Positions 25,197 to 31,524 of a stretch of 31,524 nucleotides of DNA are shown piece by piece. How positions within the stretch are numbered: position 1 is the stretch's first letter; each line of letters opens with the position of its first letter. A model generated the notes under the pieces. The model had not been told where the DNA came from. It was given only the letters and a program-made list of their open reading frames with translations, and did not search any database. Source of the DNA: Acetobacter sp. (GTDB lineage Bacteria; Pseudomonadota; Alphaproteobacteria; RF32; CAG-239); NCBI GenBank assembly GCA_023665325.1, contig JAMPED010000009.1, positions 53,571-85,094 of the forward strand, in the 5' to 3' direction. The position numbers and the translations under genes are program-made.

Positions 25197-25225
25197 ACTA
25201 TAGAGCTAAATCTTTTAAATTGCAA
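25197..25225 (-). promoter_or_regulatory. Probable promoter of the membrane protein gene
   Basis: Read on the minus strand: TTGCAA (25225-25220), a 17-base spacer, then TATAGT (25202-25197). It lies just beyond the terminator of the upstream Ser/Arg-rich gene, so the membrane protein is a separate transcription unit. Confidence 0.55.
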
Positions 25226-25230
25226 TAAAA

Positions 25231-25262
25231 AAATCCCTTTCGCTTTGGGGCGAAAGGGATTT
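25231..25262 (-). terminator. Strong intrinsic terminator of the Ser/Arg-rich gene
   Basis: AAATCCCTTTCGC (25231-25243) pairs perfectly with GCGAAAGGGATTT (25250-25262) around a six-base loop, and a seven-base T-run follows on the minus strand. Confidence 0.9.
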
Positions 25263-25274
25263 CCTCCTCCTTAA

Positions 25275-25466
25275 TTAGTTTGAAGAAGATGAGCTTTTGG
25301 AGCCAGATTTTCTGCCAGCTTTGCGTTCTGAAGAGCCAGAAGAATTTGATGAAGATGAAGAAGAGCGTCCACGGCTTGAACCGGAAGAAGATTTACGACC
25401 ACGGCTAGAGCTTGAGCTCTTTAATTCATCGATTTGGCTTTGCAAGTCATCAATACAATCAGACAT
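25275..25466 (-). CDS. Small Ser/Arg/Lys-rich low-complexity protein
   Basis: A 63-residue protein. Residues 1-16 (MSDCIDDLQSQIDELK) look like a short amphipathic helix. The rest is almost only Ser, Arg, Lys and Gly in patterns such as SSSSSRGRKSSSG and SSERKAGRKSGSKSS. This basic, disordered tail resembles RS-type or histone-like tails that bind nucleic acids, but no function can be assigned from sequence. The coding call is supported by a good GGAG Shine-Dalgarno and a very strong terminator right after the stop. It is a single-gene unit. Confidence 0.75.
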   Translation of the reverse strand: MSDCIDDLQSQIDELKSSSSSRGRKSSSGSSRGRSSSSSSNSSGSSERKAGRKSGSKSSSSSN

Positions 25467-25601
25467 TTTATTTCTCCTCTAATTTGTTTAAGAAACACGG
25501 ATGATATAAGGGTTTTATTTACGGTTGCCAACGTTTTATAGCCGCTTTTATATGTATGATGAGGTAGGGTTTAACTTTTTGCTAGTGTAGAGGCGGAGGA
25601 T

Positions 25602-26435
25602 TTACAAATATCTACGAGGGTGGGCCTTATATGTACCGAGGAAGTGAATGTTTTCAGAATAGAATTTTAATTCTTCAAATGCTAGTTTGAAGGCTGGTGA
25701 TTCTGGATGTGCTTCAATTTCGACATAAAACTGAGCAGAAATGAAGTTGCCGCCGATGACATAACTTTCAATTTTGGTAATGTTAACGCCATTAGTGGCG
25801 AAGCCGCCAAGCGCTTTATACAATGCGGCAGGAATGTTTTTTACTTTAAATACCAGTGATGTGACAAATTTGGAGCCGTCATCTTTGGGCATAGTTTTGT
25901 TTTTGCTCATAACGAGAAAGCGGGTGGTATTGTTGCCGTCATTTTCAATATTTGAAACGAGGATTTTTAAGCCGTAAATTTCTGCGGCAAGTTTAGAGGC
26001 AATAGCGGCGCGTGTTATATCCTGCATTTCAATAATGCGTTCGCAAGACTTGGCGGTATCTATGCGGGATAATGCCTTAATTTGATGTTTTTTTAAAAAT
26101 TCGGAACATTGTGCTAAGGCTTGCGGGTGAGATGCGGCTGCTTCTATATCTTCAAGTTTGGCATTTGGCAGCCCTAATAGCTGGTGTTCGACGCGCAAGA
26201 AATGTTCACCGATGATGGTTAAATCAGTTTTGGGGAGAAGAAAATGTACATCAGATACACGTCCAGCATTAGAATTTTCAACTGGAATAACTGCAAAATC
26301 AGCCTCACCTTTGTCTACAAGTTCCATTGCTTGTTCAAAAGTGTCGGAAGCGATGTATTCGGAAGCTGGAAATAGCTCTTGGCAGGCGATGTGTGAGTAT
26401 GCGCCTAATGCGCCTTGAAATGTGATTTTTTGCAT
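25602..26435 (-). CDS. pheA: Prephenate dehydratase
   Basis: A 277-residue monofunctional enzyme converting prephenate to phenylpyruvate in phenylalanine synthesis, in the cytosol. The catalytic domain (1-180) starts with the family motif FQGALGAYSHIAC, has PVENSNAGRV at about 51-60 and ends with the TRF motif in NNTTRFLVM. The ACT regulatory domain follows (about 190-270), with KNIPAALYKALGGFATNGVN and KIESYVIGGN, where many homologues have an ESRP motif. Phenylalanine feedback through the ACT domain is expected. No chorismate mutase domain is fused. GGAAAG precedes the ATG. It lies 74 bases downstream of an unrelated gene on the same strand. Confidence 0.93.
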   Translation of the reverse strand: MQKITFQGALGAYSHIACQELFPASEYIASDTFEQAMELVDKGEADFAVIPVENSNAGRVSDVHFLLPKTDLTIIGEHFLRVEHQLLGLPNAKLEDIEAAASHPQALAQCSEFLKKHQIKALSRIDTAKSCERIIEMQDITRAAIASKLAAEIYGLKILVSNIENDGNNTTRFLVMSKNKTMPKDDGSKFVTSLVFKVKNIPAALYKALGGFATNGVNITKIESYVIGGNFISAQFYVEIEAHPESPAFKLAFEELKFYSENIHFLGTYKAHPRRYL

Positions 26436-26509
26436 TTTCTTTCCTTTTTATCTTTTTGAAACGGCAATAGTATAGCGCGAAATGTGTGCTTGTCAAGCGG
26501 GGTGTGTGT

Positions 26510-27652
26510 TTATCTGGTATCTTTGCTGCGACGTGCTTTAAGCAAACTGGTTTCACGCGTGATGAAATTATAACGATTATTTTTTGCCTGTTTGAACAGG
26601 GGAGACAAATTCTTTTCTTGACTAATGTTATGAAGTTCTACAAATTCTGTTTCGTTTTTTTTGGCGTGTGCAGCAAGCCAGTTTAATGTTGTGCGAAAAG
26701 TACGGCTTAATAAGTCTCCTTGTTTGGTGCGGTCATCATCGTCTCTGTCTGAATAAGGAGCAAAAGTGTGTTCAATTCCCTCATAATCTGGGTCTTGTTG
26801 AATGTCTATAGGATACATATTATTAACGGCAAAAACGGTTTCATTGCCCGAGGGGCAAAACATACTAAATTGCATAGTGAAGGGCTTGTTGCTGCTTTGG
26901 CGTTCGGTTTCATTGCCACTGATACCGTCTAAATAGCGTTGATGTTCGTGTTTGCGACGTAAAATGTGTTGTATTTGTGGGGTGCGAACACTCATTGCTA
27001 CCTCATCATCTAAGGAAACAAATTTAAATGTTGTGGTTTTGGTAATACCATAAGGTGTGACAGGTGCAACAGCAATGTTATGGATTTGCTTGAAAAGGTA
27101 ATCTCTTGTTTTTTCAGGATAACCTAATTGTTTCATATCTGCATCCATTAACCGTTCAAGTTGAAAAGAAATGGTGGACCCTTGGCAGTGATCTGCAAAT
27201 ACAAGCATATTTAAATTTTGTGCGGCTTGTTGAATGGGGGCTTGCTTCCCATTATCATCACGCAAACGTGGCGCAATGGTTTTGGCGTAAAGCTCACGGA
27301 TATATTGCGGGATGTAGGTTTTGTCTTCTTCCTTAACGCAACGAATGAATTTTCCGTTTTTGTCTTCTTGTCCATATTGTGAGAGAAGTGCTTCGCGGTC
27401 TATACGAAAAATTCGTTCGCCAAAGTTATATTCTACTGAAAAAATGGGAAGAGATTTATCCATTAGTGTTTCTTCAATCATTTTGGCAAAACCATTAGCT
27501 TTTTTAGAATTATCGGCATTTGAACCAGGTAGAGCGATGATGCAAGCAATATCTTTGGGGATAATGTTGATATATTCCCAGCCAAGAGGATGCTCTTTTG
27601 ACTTTTTAACTCGTTTGCCAAGTTTGATATGTGAATTATCTTTTGTAACCAT
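26510..27652 (-). CDS. Alpha/beta-hydrolase-like protein, unknown function
   Basis: The ATG at 27652 (380 aa) follows AAGGAG by six bases, so I prefer it to an upstream start. I do not recognise the family. The order of motifs suggests an alpha/beta hydrolase: a strand and turn IIALPGSNA (38-46) as oxyanion region, MLVFADHCQGST (149-160) as nucleophile elbow with C156, FKFVSLDDEVAM (D215 or D216) where the acid is expected, and GIEHTFAPY (H295) where the His is expected. A Cys nucleophile is known in dienelactone hydrolase. This reading is inference from motif order, not a family match. There is no signal peptide, and the C-terminus is basic (LLKARRSKDTR). Confidence 0.6.
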   Translation of the reverse strand: MVTKDNSHIKLGKRVKKSKEHPLGWEYINIIPKDIACIIALPGSNADNSKKANGFAKMIEETLMDKSLPIFSVEYNFGERIFRIDREALLSQYGQEDKNGKFIRCVKEEDKTYIPQYIRELYAKTIAPRLRDDNGKQAPIQQAAQNLNMLVFADHCQGSTISFQLERLMDADMKQLGYPEKTRDYLFKQIHNIAVAPVTPYGITKTTTFKFVSLDDEVAMSVRTPQIQHILRRKHEHQRYLDGISGNETERQSSNKPFTMQFSMFCPSGNETVFAVNNMYPIDIQQDPDYEGIEHTFAPYSDRDDDDRTKQGDLLSRTFRTTLNWLAAHAKKNETEFVELHNISQEKNLSPLFKQAKNNRYNFITRETSLLKARRSKDTR

Positions 27653-27724
27653 AACTTGCTCCTTAACTGATAGAATAGCAGAATCTGGCGTTATTTGCAA
27701 GTAAAAAGATGTTTTTGGAAAAAC

Positions 27725-27747
27725 AAAAAAAGCTCCCGAAGGAGCTT
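27725..27747 (-). terminator. Intrinsic terminator downstream of the tRNA
   Basis: AAGCTCC (27730-27736) pairs with GGAGCTT (27741-27747) across a four-base loop. A run of A on the plus strand provides the T-tail on the minus strand. It lies ten bases beyond the tRNA 3' end. Confidence 0.8.
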
Positions 27748-27756
27748 CATCAAATC

Positions 27757-27833
27757 TGGTACACTCGAGGCGATTCGAACGCCTGACCCACAGCTTAGAA
27801 GGCTGTTGCTCTATCCTGCTGAGCTACGAGTGC
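27757..27833 (-). tRNA. tRNA-Arg (anticodon UCU)
   Basis: The minus strand folds as a full 77-base tRNA. The acceptor stem GCACTCG pairs with CGAGTGT (G1-U72 wobble), and the discriminator A is followed by an encoded CCA. The D arm has AGCTC...GAGC. The anticodon stem ACAGC/GCTGT encloses the loop CTTCTAA with anticodon TCT, reading AGA and AGG. The T arm is AGGCG-TTCGAAT-CGCCT. A terminator follows at once, so it is a single-tRNA unit. Confidence 0.97.
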
Positions 27834-27923
27834 ATCTATGAGAATCTTTAATAAAATAATTATTTTTTTTTGTAAAGAGTTTTTTTTATTTTTTTATTGT
27901 GTCTTGCGGGGAAGGGGGGAATA

Positions 27924-27952
27924 TTGACAACTTTTATATTTTTTGCTATACT
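27924..27952 (+). promoter_or_regulatory. Promoter of the ankyrin gene
   Basis: TTGACA (27924-27929), a 17-base spacer and TATACT (27947-27952) place the start of transcription near 27959. This rules out the ATG at 27955 as a translation start. Confidence 0.8.
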
Positions 27953-27984
27953 TTATGTATGGTTATTTTATGGAAGATTGCAAT

Positions 27985-29319
27985 ATGACTGAACAGATGG
28001 TACAAGAACAAGACCTTAAAGAGCAATTGCGTATAGCAATAATGATGGGCAACGTTGATGAGGTAAAAGCACTTATTGCCGATATGAGTGTGGAGGAGTT
28101 GAACACGCCGCGAAGCAAGGGTAAAAAAGAAACTATGCTGATGGTGGCTGTTTATTCGGGAAATCTTGAAATGGTAGATTTATTGCTTGCAAAAGGAGCT
28201 GATGTGAATGTATCGGGGGGAAGAGGTGATACAGTGTTTGATATGCTGCCGATGCAGGGGGATAAACGTCTTGTTATGGCGAAAAAATTGATTGATGCTG
28301 GTGCGGAACAGGTTCCTGAGGAATTTGCGGGACGGACGGATCTGATGTGGGCAATTAGCTTAAAAGATAAAGATGAAGTCCAGCGATTGATTGCAACAGG
28401 GGTTGATTTAGATGCTAAAGATGCTTCCGATCGTTTTGTGTGGGAGTATGCTCTGGTGTGCGAAGATAAGGAGATTTTGCAGACTTTGGTTGCATCTGGA
28501 ATGGATGTCAATAATACATTTAATGCCGCTGGAAAAAATTTTTTAATGCAAGCATTGTATTTAGGTAATAATGAAACGGCGAAATTTTTGCTTGAAAATG
28601 GTGCAAATGTCAATGTGGAGACTCAAACGGGGGTATGTGCTGGATATACGCCGCTATTTTTTGCGCAGAATCCGGAAATAATTCAGCTGATGGTGGAAAT
28701 GGGCGCTGATGTTAACCATTGCGCAAAAGATGGTAGGGTGCCGATGATGGGTAAAAATGCGGCGGAGATGGAAGTTTTTATCAATGCTGGTGCTGATGTA
28801 CGCATAACAGATAGCAGGGTGGGGATGAATTATATGTCAAATGCGGCGTTGCGCAATAATATTGAAGTGGTAAAACTGCTACAGCGGGCGGGGCTTGATA
28901 TCAATGCGAAAGATGAAAATGGTTGGTCTCCTCTGATGTATGCAGTTGCATCGAAAGAGCAAGTGGGTGCAATACGGCAGACGCCTCCGTATATTATTAA
29001 ACCGTGTCAACCTTCGGTAGAGGTTATTCAACAGATGATTGATAATGGGGCGGAGGTAACGTCTGAAGTTTTAGCGATAGCTGAAGAAAATGACGATATT
29101 CGGAAAGTTTTGGAAAAAGCGCAGGAAGACGGTCGGCAGGGTTTAAAAGATGAAATGAAAAAACAGACGGTAGTCTCGGGTTATTTTCAGGAGAAAAAAG
29201 TTAGAGAAGCAGAGATTTTGATGGCTACTTCGGCAGCGGCTTCAAATACCAGCGACAGAGCAAGTGGTCAAACAATAGATATTCAGTTTATGAAAAAACA
29301 AAACGAACGGCAGGTTTAA
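27985..29319 (+). CDS. Ankyrin-repeat protein
   Basis: I chose the ATG at 27985 (444 aa) because GGAAG lies eight bases upstream and the promoter excludes the first ATG. After an acidic N-terminus the protein is a stack of about eight or nine ankyrin repeats. Clear ones include TMLMVAVYSGNLEMVDLLLA, LMWAISLKDKDEVQRLIATG, NFLMQALYLGNNETAKFLLE, YTPLFFAQNPEIIQLMVEMG and SPLMYAVAS, with the usual GADVN-type turns. There is no signal peptide or membrane helix, so it is cytosolic or exported by a dedicated system. Ankyrin proteins mediate protein binding and are frequent in host-associated Alphaproteobacteria. The C-terminal 70 residues are charged and outside the repeats. It converges with the second HExxH gene. 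Confidence 0.85.
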   Translation: MTEQMVQEQDLKEQLRIAIMMGNVDEVKALIADMSVEELNTPRSKGKKETMLMVAVYSGNLEMVDLLLAKGADVNVSGGRGDTVFDMLPMQGDKRLVMAKKLIDAGAEQVPEEFAGRTDLMWAISLKDKDEVQRLIATGVDLDAKDASDRFVWEYALVCEDKEILQTLVASGMDVNNTFNAAGKNFLMQALYLGNNETAKFLLENGANVNVETQTGVCAGYTPLFFAQNPEIIQLMVEMGADVNHCAKDGRVPMMGKNAAEMEVFINAGADVRITDSRVGMNYMSNAALRNNIEVVKLLQRAGLDINAKDENGWSPLMYAVASKEQVGAIRQTPPYIIKPCQPSVEVIQQMIDNGAEVTSEVLAIAEENDDIRKVLEKAQEDGRQGLKDEMKKQTVVSGYFQEKKVREAEILMATSAAASNTSDRASGQTIDIQFMKKQNERQV

Positions 29320-29393
29320 AAACTGGTTGGATTTTTTTGCATACAGTCTTTATTATTTTTCTTTATTGGTTTTTAAATGGGGAAGTGTGTGGT

Positions 29394-31190
29394 TTATCTA
29401 TTGTTTTGTTTCATATTTAGTAAGGTATTTGCGGGTATGGTATGGGAAACTTCTTGCGTTTGCAATGGAGTAGATGGGGTTAGCATAGTGGTTTGTTGGG
29501 CTAATTCTGCTTTATAATCTTGATGTTGTTGTTGCAGGGTGGCTTCTAAATTTTGATTTATTTGTTGCTCTTGATAGGCGGTTAAGTCCACGGTTCCCTT
29601 TTCTCCGCTTATAATACGATGTCCATTTTCATCTGTTTTTTCGGTTAGATTATCCGCATAAACAATGGCTTGATTGTTTTCGTTGTTTGTGTTTAATATG
29701 ATTTGTTTTAAATTTTCATCAACAGAACCGTTTCTAGTTACAATGTTTTCGATATTTTCAGTGAGATAGCTTTGTTTTTCTTCAGTGCTGGAGAGACCTT
29801 TTTGAGTGGTTAAGTAATTATCAATTTTTTGTATGTCGCCATAAGTTACGTCTTGTATGTTGCTTATTTTTTTTGTACTTAGCAATTCTTGAGCGTTTTC
29901 AGTGGTTAGTGTATTTAACAAATCTCCGCAGTTAGATAAATCAACATTTGTATTGTTACCAATATATACTCGATTGGAAATCATTTGTTGGCTGACTTTG
30001 TCAAATGCTTTGTCATCGTGTTGTATATACTCAAAAATATTTGATACATTGGCATCTTGTTGGGCTGATTTAACGTGTTGCTTGTTATATGCCGTTATGC
30101 GTTTTGAATGCCAATAGTCTGAGGCATTTTCGACGACTTTGCGGACGTGGTCAGGATTTTGCGCATCAAATCCTTTACCCTCCGTTTCAACCTCTATTTG
30201 AGTAACAGTTTCTTTTAAATTTGGATACACCTCTAGTAATGATTCAACTGGTCGTTCTTTATCATTTAAAACGACGGTTTCAATTCCTTGTTGTTTGAGC
30301 AATGTGTATTGATTTGCCATATAAAGGTTTTCGACGGCGTAGGCTTTTGTTTCTGTCAGGCGGTCAGCTTTGGCAATATCTACTGGGTGGGTTATGGTAT
30401 TTTGTCCATTATATACCCAATCTTCTAGATGTGAATGTTCGTGGAGCCTGATAGCTTCTTCAACAACGTAGTTTCCTGTTACATATTCATAACGCTTTTT
30501 ATCCCCTTTGTCTAATAAATTATTTAATTCTTCTTGGGTATGTTCTTGGGGGATATAAAGGGTGATGTTTTCGCTATCTTTATCAAAAGCTGCATTGGCA
30601 TATTTTGCCATCATTGCATCCTTAAAATTATTCATATCCGCTTTGCGAAAGTCTTCTTTTTTATAGATAGCTTTGGGGTGTTTAAGATTTGGTCTTTTTT
30701 GTGGCGTATTTGCTTCTTGCGGTTTTCGTATATGAGTAGCCGCCTGGTATGATATATTTCCTACTTGGCTTTTTGAAAACATATTCTCACAAATTTCGGG
30801 ATTTTCCATATCTAAAGGTTGGGAAAGTTGATTATTATATGTTTCTGCTGTTTGTGCCGTTTGTAAAGCAGTAATTTCATCATTTAGGGTTGTGGTGTGT
30901 TCATTACTATCTTGCTTCATATTATCTCGTAACCACTCATCACTGCCGAAAGTAGGGAGGTTTTCAGCTTCGTCAATATTTATGATGTTTGCTTGGCTTG
31001 GTATGGTGGAAATGGTTTGTTCAATCGGTGTAGGGGGAAAATTCGCTGATTGCTCAGCAGTTTGAGCATTAGCAAGAGTTGGCGTTAGTGTAGAGGCAAC
31101 TATTGCAGTTTCTATAGTTTTGACCTTGAGCTTATCGGTAACTCTTTTTTTAGCTTCTTCAGCAGTCTGTTTTTTCTCATCTTCAGTCAT
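29394..31190 (-). CDS. Exported HExxH (gluzincin-like) protein, short paralogue
   Basis: A 598-residue paralogue of the protein at 5113-7521. A charged n-region of about 24 residues (MTEDEKKQTAEEAKKRVTDK onward) precedes a hydrophobic stretch ending TPTLANA|Q, a long-n-region signal peptide. The zinc-type motif is HEHSH (250-254), with DRLTET (E280) and E287 conserved downstream. One copy of the 38-residue unit (GIETVVLNDK, from 302) is present against about seven in the paralogue. The C-terminal domain keeps VYIGNNTNVDLSNC (408-421) and the DNYLTTQKGLSSTEEKQSYL region, and is followed by a Gln-rich tail (QQINQNLEATLQQQHQDYK). Peptidase activity is inferred from the motif alone. GAGGAA precedes the ATG, and the promoter matches the consensus. 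Confidence 0.8.
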   Translation of the reverse strand: MTEDEKKQTAEEAKKRVTDKLKVKTIETAIVASTLTPTLANAQTAEQSANFPPTPIEQTISTIPSQANIINIDEAENLPTFGSDEWLRDNMKQDSNEHTTTLNDEITALQTAQTAETYNNQLSQPLDMENPEICENMFSKSQVGNISYQAATHIRKPQEANTPQKRPNLKHPKAIYKKEDFRKADMNNFKDAMMAKYANAAFDKDSENITLYIPQEHTQEELNNLLDKGDKKRYEYVTGNYVVEEAIRLHEHSHLEDWVYNGQNTITHPVDIAKADRLTETKAYAVENLYMANQYTLLKQQGIETVVLNDKERPVESLLEVYPNLKETVTQIEVETEGKGFDAQNPDHVRKVVENASDYWHSKRITAYNKQHVKSAQQDANVSNIFEYIQHDDKAFDKVSQQMISNRVYIGNNTNVDLSNCGDLLNTLTTENAQELLSTKKISNIQDVTYGDIQKIDNYLTTQKGLSSTEEKQSYLTENIENIVTRNGSVDENLKQIILNTNNENNQAIVYADNLTEKTDENGHRIISGEKGTVDLTAYQEQQINQNLEATLQQQHQDYKAELAQQTTMLTPSTPLQTQEVSHTIPANTLLNMKQNNR

Positions 31191-31213
31191 AATTATTTCC
31201 TCTAAATATAATA

Positions 31214-31242
31214 ATTATATCCTAAATGTTGAGTGATGTCAA
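31214..31242 (-). promoter_or_regulatory. Consensus sigma-70 promoter of the short HExxH paralogue
   Basis: On the minus strand: TTGACA (31242-31237), a 17-base spacer ending in GGA, then TATAAT (31219-31214). It matches the consensus at every position, and the arrangement is that of the promoter at 5049-5077. Confidence 0.8.
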
Positions 31243-31252
31243 TTATTATTGT

Positions 31253-31267
31253 TTTCCGATTCGGAAA
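31253..31267. promoter_or_regulatory. Near-palindrome upstream of the paralogue promoter
   Basis: TTTCCGA-T-TCGGAAA is a perfect seven-base inverted repeat around one base, eleven bases upstream of the leftward -35 box and about 47 bases before the rightward one. Its position between two divergent promoters makes it a candidate operator. Confidence 0.4.
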
Positions 31268-31313
31268 CCGAGCTTTAAAACACATTTAAATTAAAAAATG
31301 TTTAAAATAATGG

Positions 31314-31342
31314 TTGACTTCATAAAAAAAACAAGGTATGGT
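31314..31342 (+). promoter_or_regulatory. Probable promoter of the str operon
   Basis: TTGACT (31314-31319), a 17-base spacer and TATGGT (31337-31342). Transcription would start near 31349, giving a leader of about 155 bases before rpsL. Confidence 0.6.
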
Positions 31343-31504
31343 TTGCCCAACTTATCGGGGGGTAGTGTAGCTATCCTCTTGGTTTGTTTTGCCTTTAAAG
31401 ATGGCAAATCAAAGGTTTATATTGAATTAAAAAGAATGTATCTTTGAGAATCTGTTTTTATAAGGCAAGTCGTTTTAATAATTTAACTTTTAAGGAAATT
31501 TGTG

Positions 31505-31524
31505 ATGCCTACAATTAATCAGTT
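31505..31524 (+). CDS. rpsL: 30S ribosomal protein S12, first codons only
   Basis: The last 20 bases read MPTINQ plus two bases of a Leu or Phe codon, the near-invariant start of S12 (MPTINQL). AAGGAA lies about seven bases upstream. S12 sits in the decoding centre of the small subunit and is normally the first gene of rpsL-rpsG-fusA-tuf; the rest lies beyond the window. Confidence 0.85.

Larger units (their letters stand above)
31191..31504. other. Divergent control region between the HExxH paralogue and rpsL
   Basis: A 314-base gene-free region. It holds the leftward promoter at 31214-31242, a 15-base palindrome at 31253-31267, the rightward promoter at 31314-31342 and a leader of about 155 bases for rpsL. 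In the leader, TTTGCC (31388-31393) pairs with GGCAAA (31403-31408), and a GGGTAG/CTATCC-like hairpin lies just upstream. I see no gene in it. Confidence 0.7.

Noticed and set aside
25297..25482. Acidic 61-codon frame opposite the Ser/Arg-rich gene
   Set aside because: It is the antisense reading of the Ser/Arg codons. The minus-strand frame has the ribosome site and the terminator.
27943..27984. Upstream starts for the ankyrin protein
   Set aside because: The first two lie at or before the predicted transcription start, and the ATG at 27985 has the better ribosome site.

Overview
The window is a piece of an AT-rich chromosome from an alphaproteobacterium using the standard code. The evidence is the gene order dksA-maf-rng-yacG, a DksA zinc finger reduced to two cysteines, a stand-alone prephenate dehydratase, MutS, a small SH3 protein, and at the right edge the first codons of rpsL. 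The many exported or repeat-rich proteins (cysteine-rich, ankyrin, TPR, metallopeptidase-like) suggest a host- or gut-associated uncultured lineage. That placement is inference. I see no transposase, integrase, phage gene or CRISPR array.

Layout. 1-3013 (-): a very large secreted cysteine-rich repeat protein, open across the left edge (at least 1004 aa). 3319-5047: a secreted SH3-domain protein (-) and an M20 hydrolase (+). 5113-7521 (+): a large exported HExxH protein. 7571-10002 (-): the housekeeping cluster dksA, maf, rng, yacG. 10112-11396: a lone prepilin-like protein (-) and a small membrane-anchored protein (+). 11607-13902: two GC-richer genes, an M16 peptidase homologue that has lost its zinc-binding histidines (+) and an unknown repeat protein (-). 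13974-16248 (-): two membrane-anchored proteins, one with TPRs. 16332-18767 (+): a LonB-type ATP-dependent protease. 18768-19669: a gene-free stretch with tandem and palindromic repeats followed by a candidate structured RNA with its own promoter and terminator. 19670-24242: a small HTH protein (+), mutS (-) and a PhoR-like histidine kinase (+). 24274-27652 (-): a membrane protein, a Ser/Arg/Lys-rich small protein, pheA and an alpha/beta-hydrolase-like unknown. 27757-27833 (-): tRNA-Arg(UCU). 27985-29319 (+): an ankyrin protein. 29394-31190 (-): a paralogue of the 5113 gene. 31314 onward: promoter and leader of the str operon, with rpsL cut off by the edge.

How it fits together. The housekeeping genes cover stringent-response transcription control, nucleotide sanitation, RNA processing, mismatch repair, phenylalanine synthesis and proteolysis. 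Between them lie lineage-specific exported proteins. The most notable are the two HExxH paralogues: they share a long-n-region leader, a gluzincin-like motif, a conserved C-terminal domain and near-identical consensus promoters, but differ by an array of about seven 38-aa repeats present in only one of them. Other points worth a second look are the giant cysteine-rich protein, the degenerate M16 homologue and the candidate RNA at 19485-19642.
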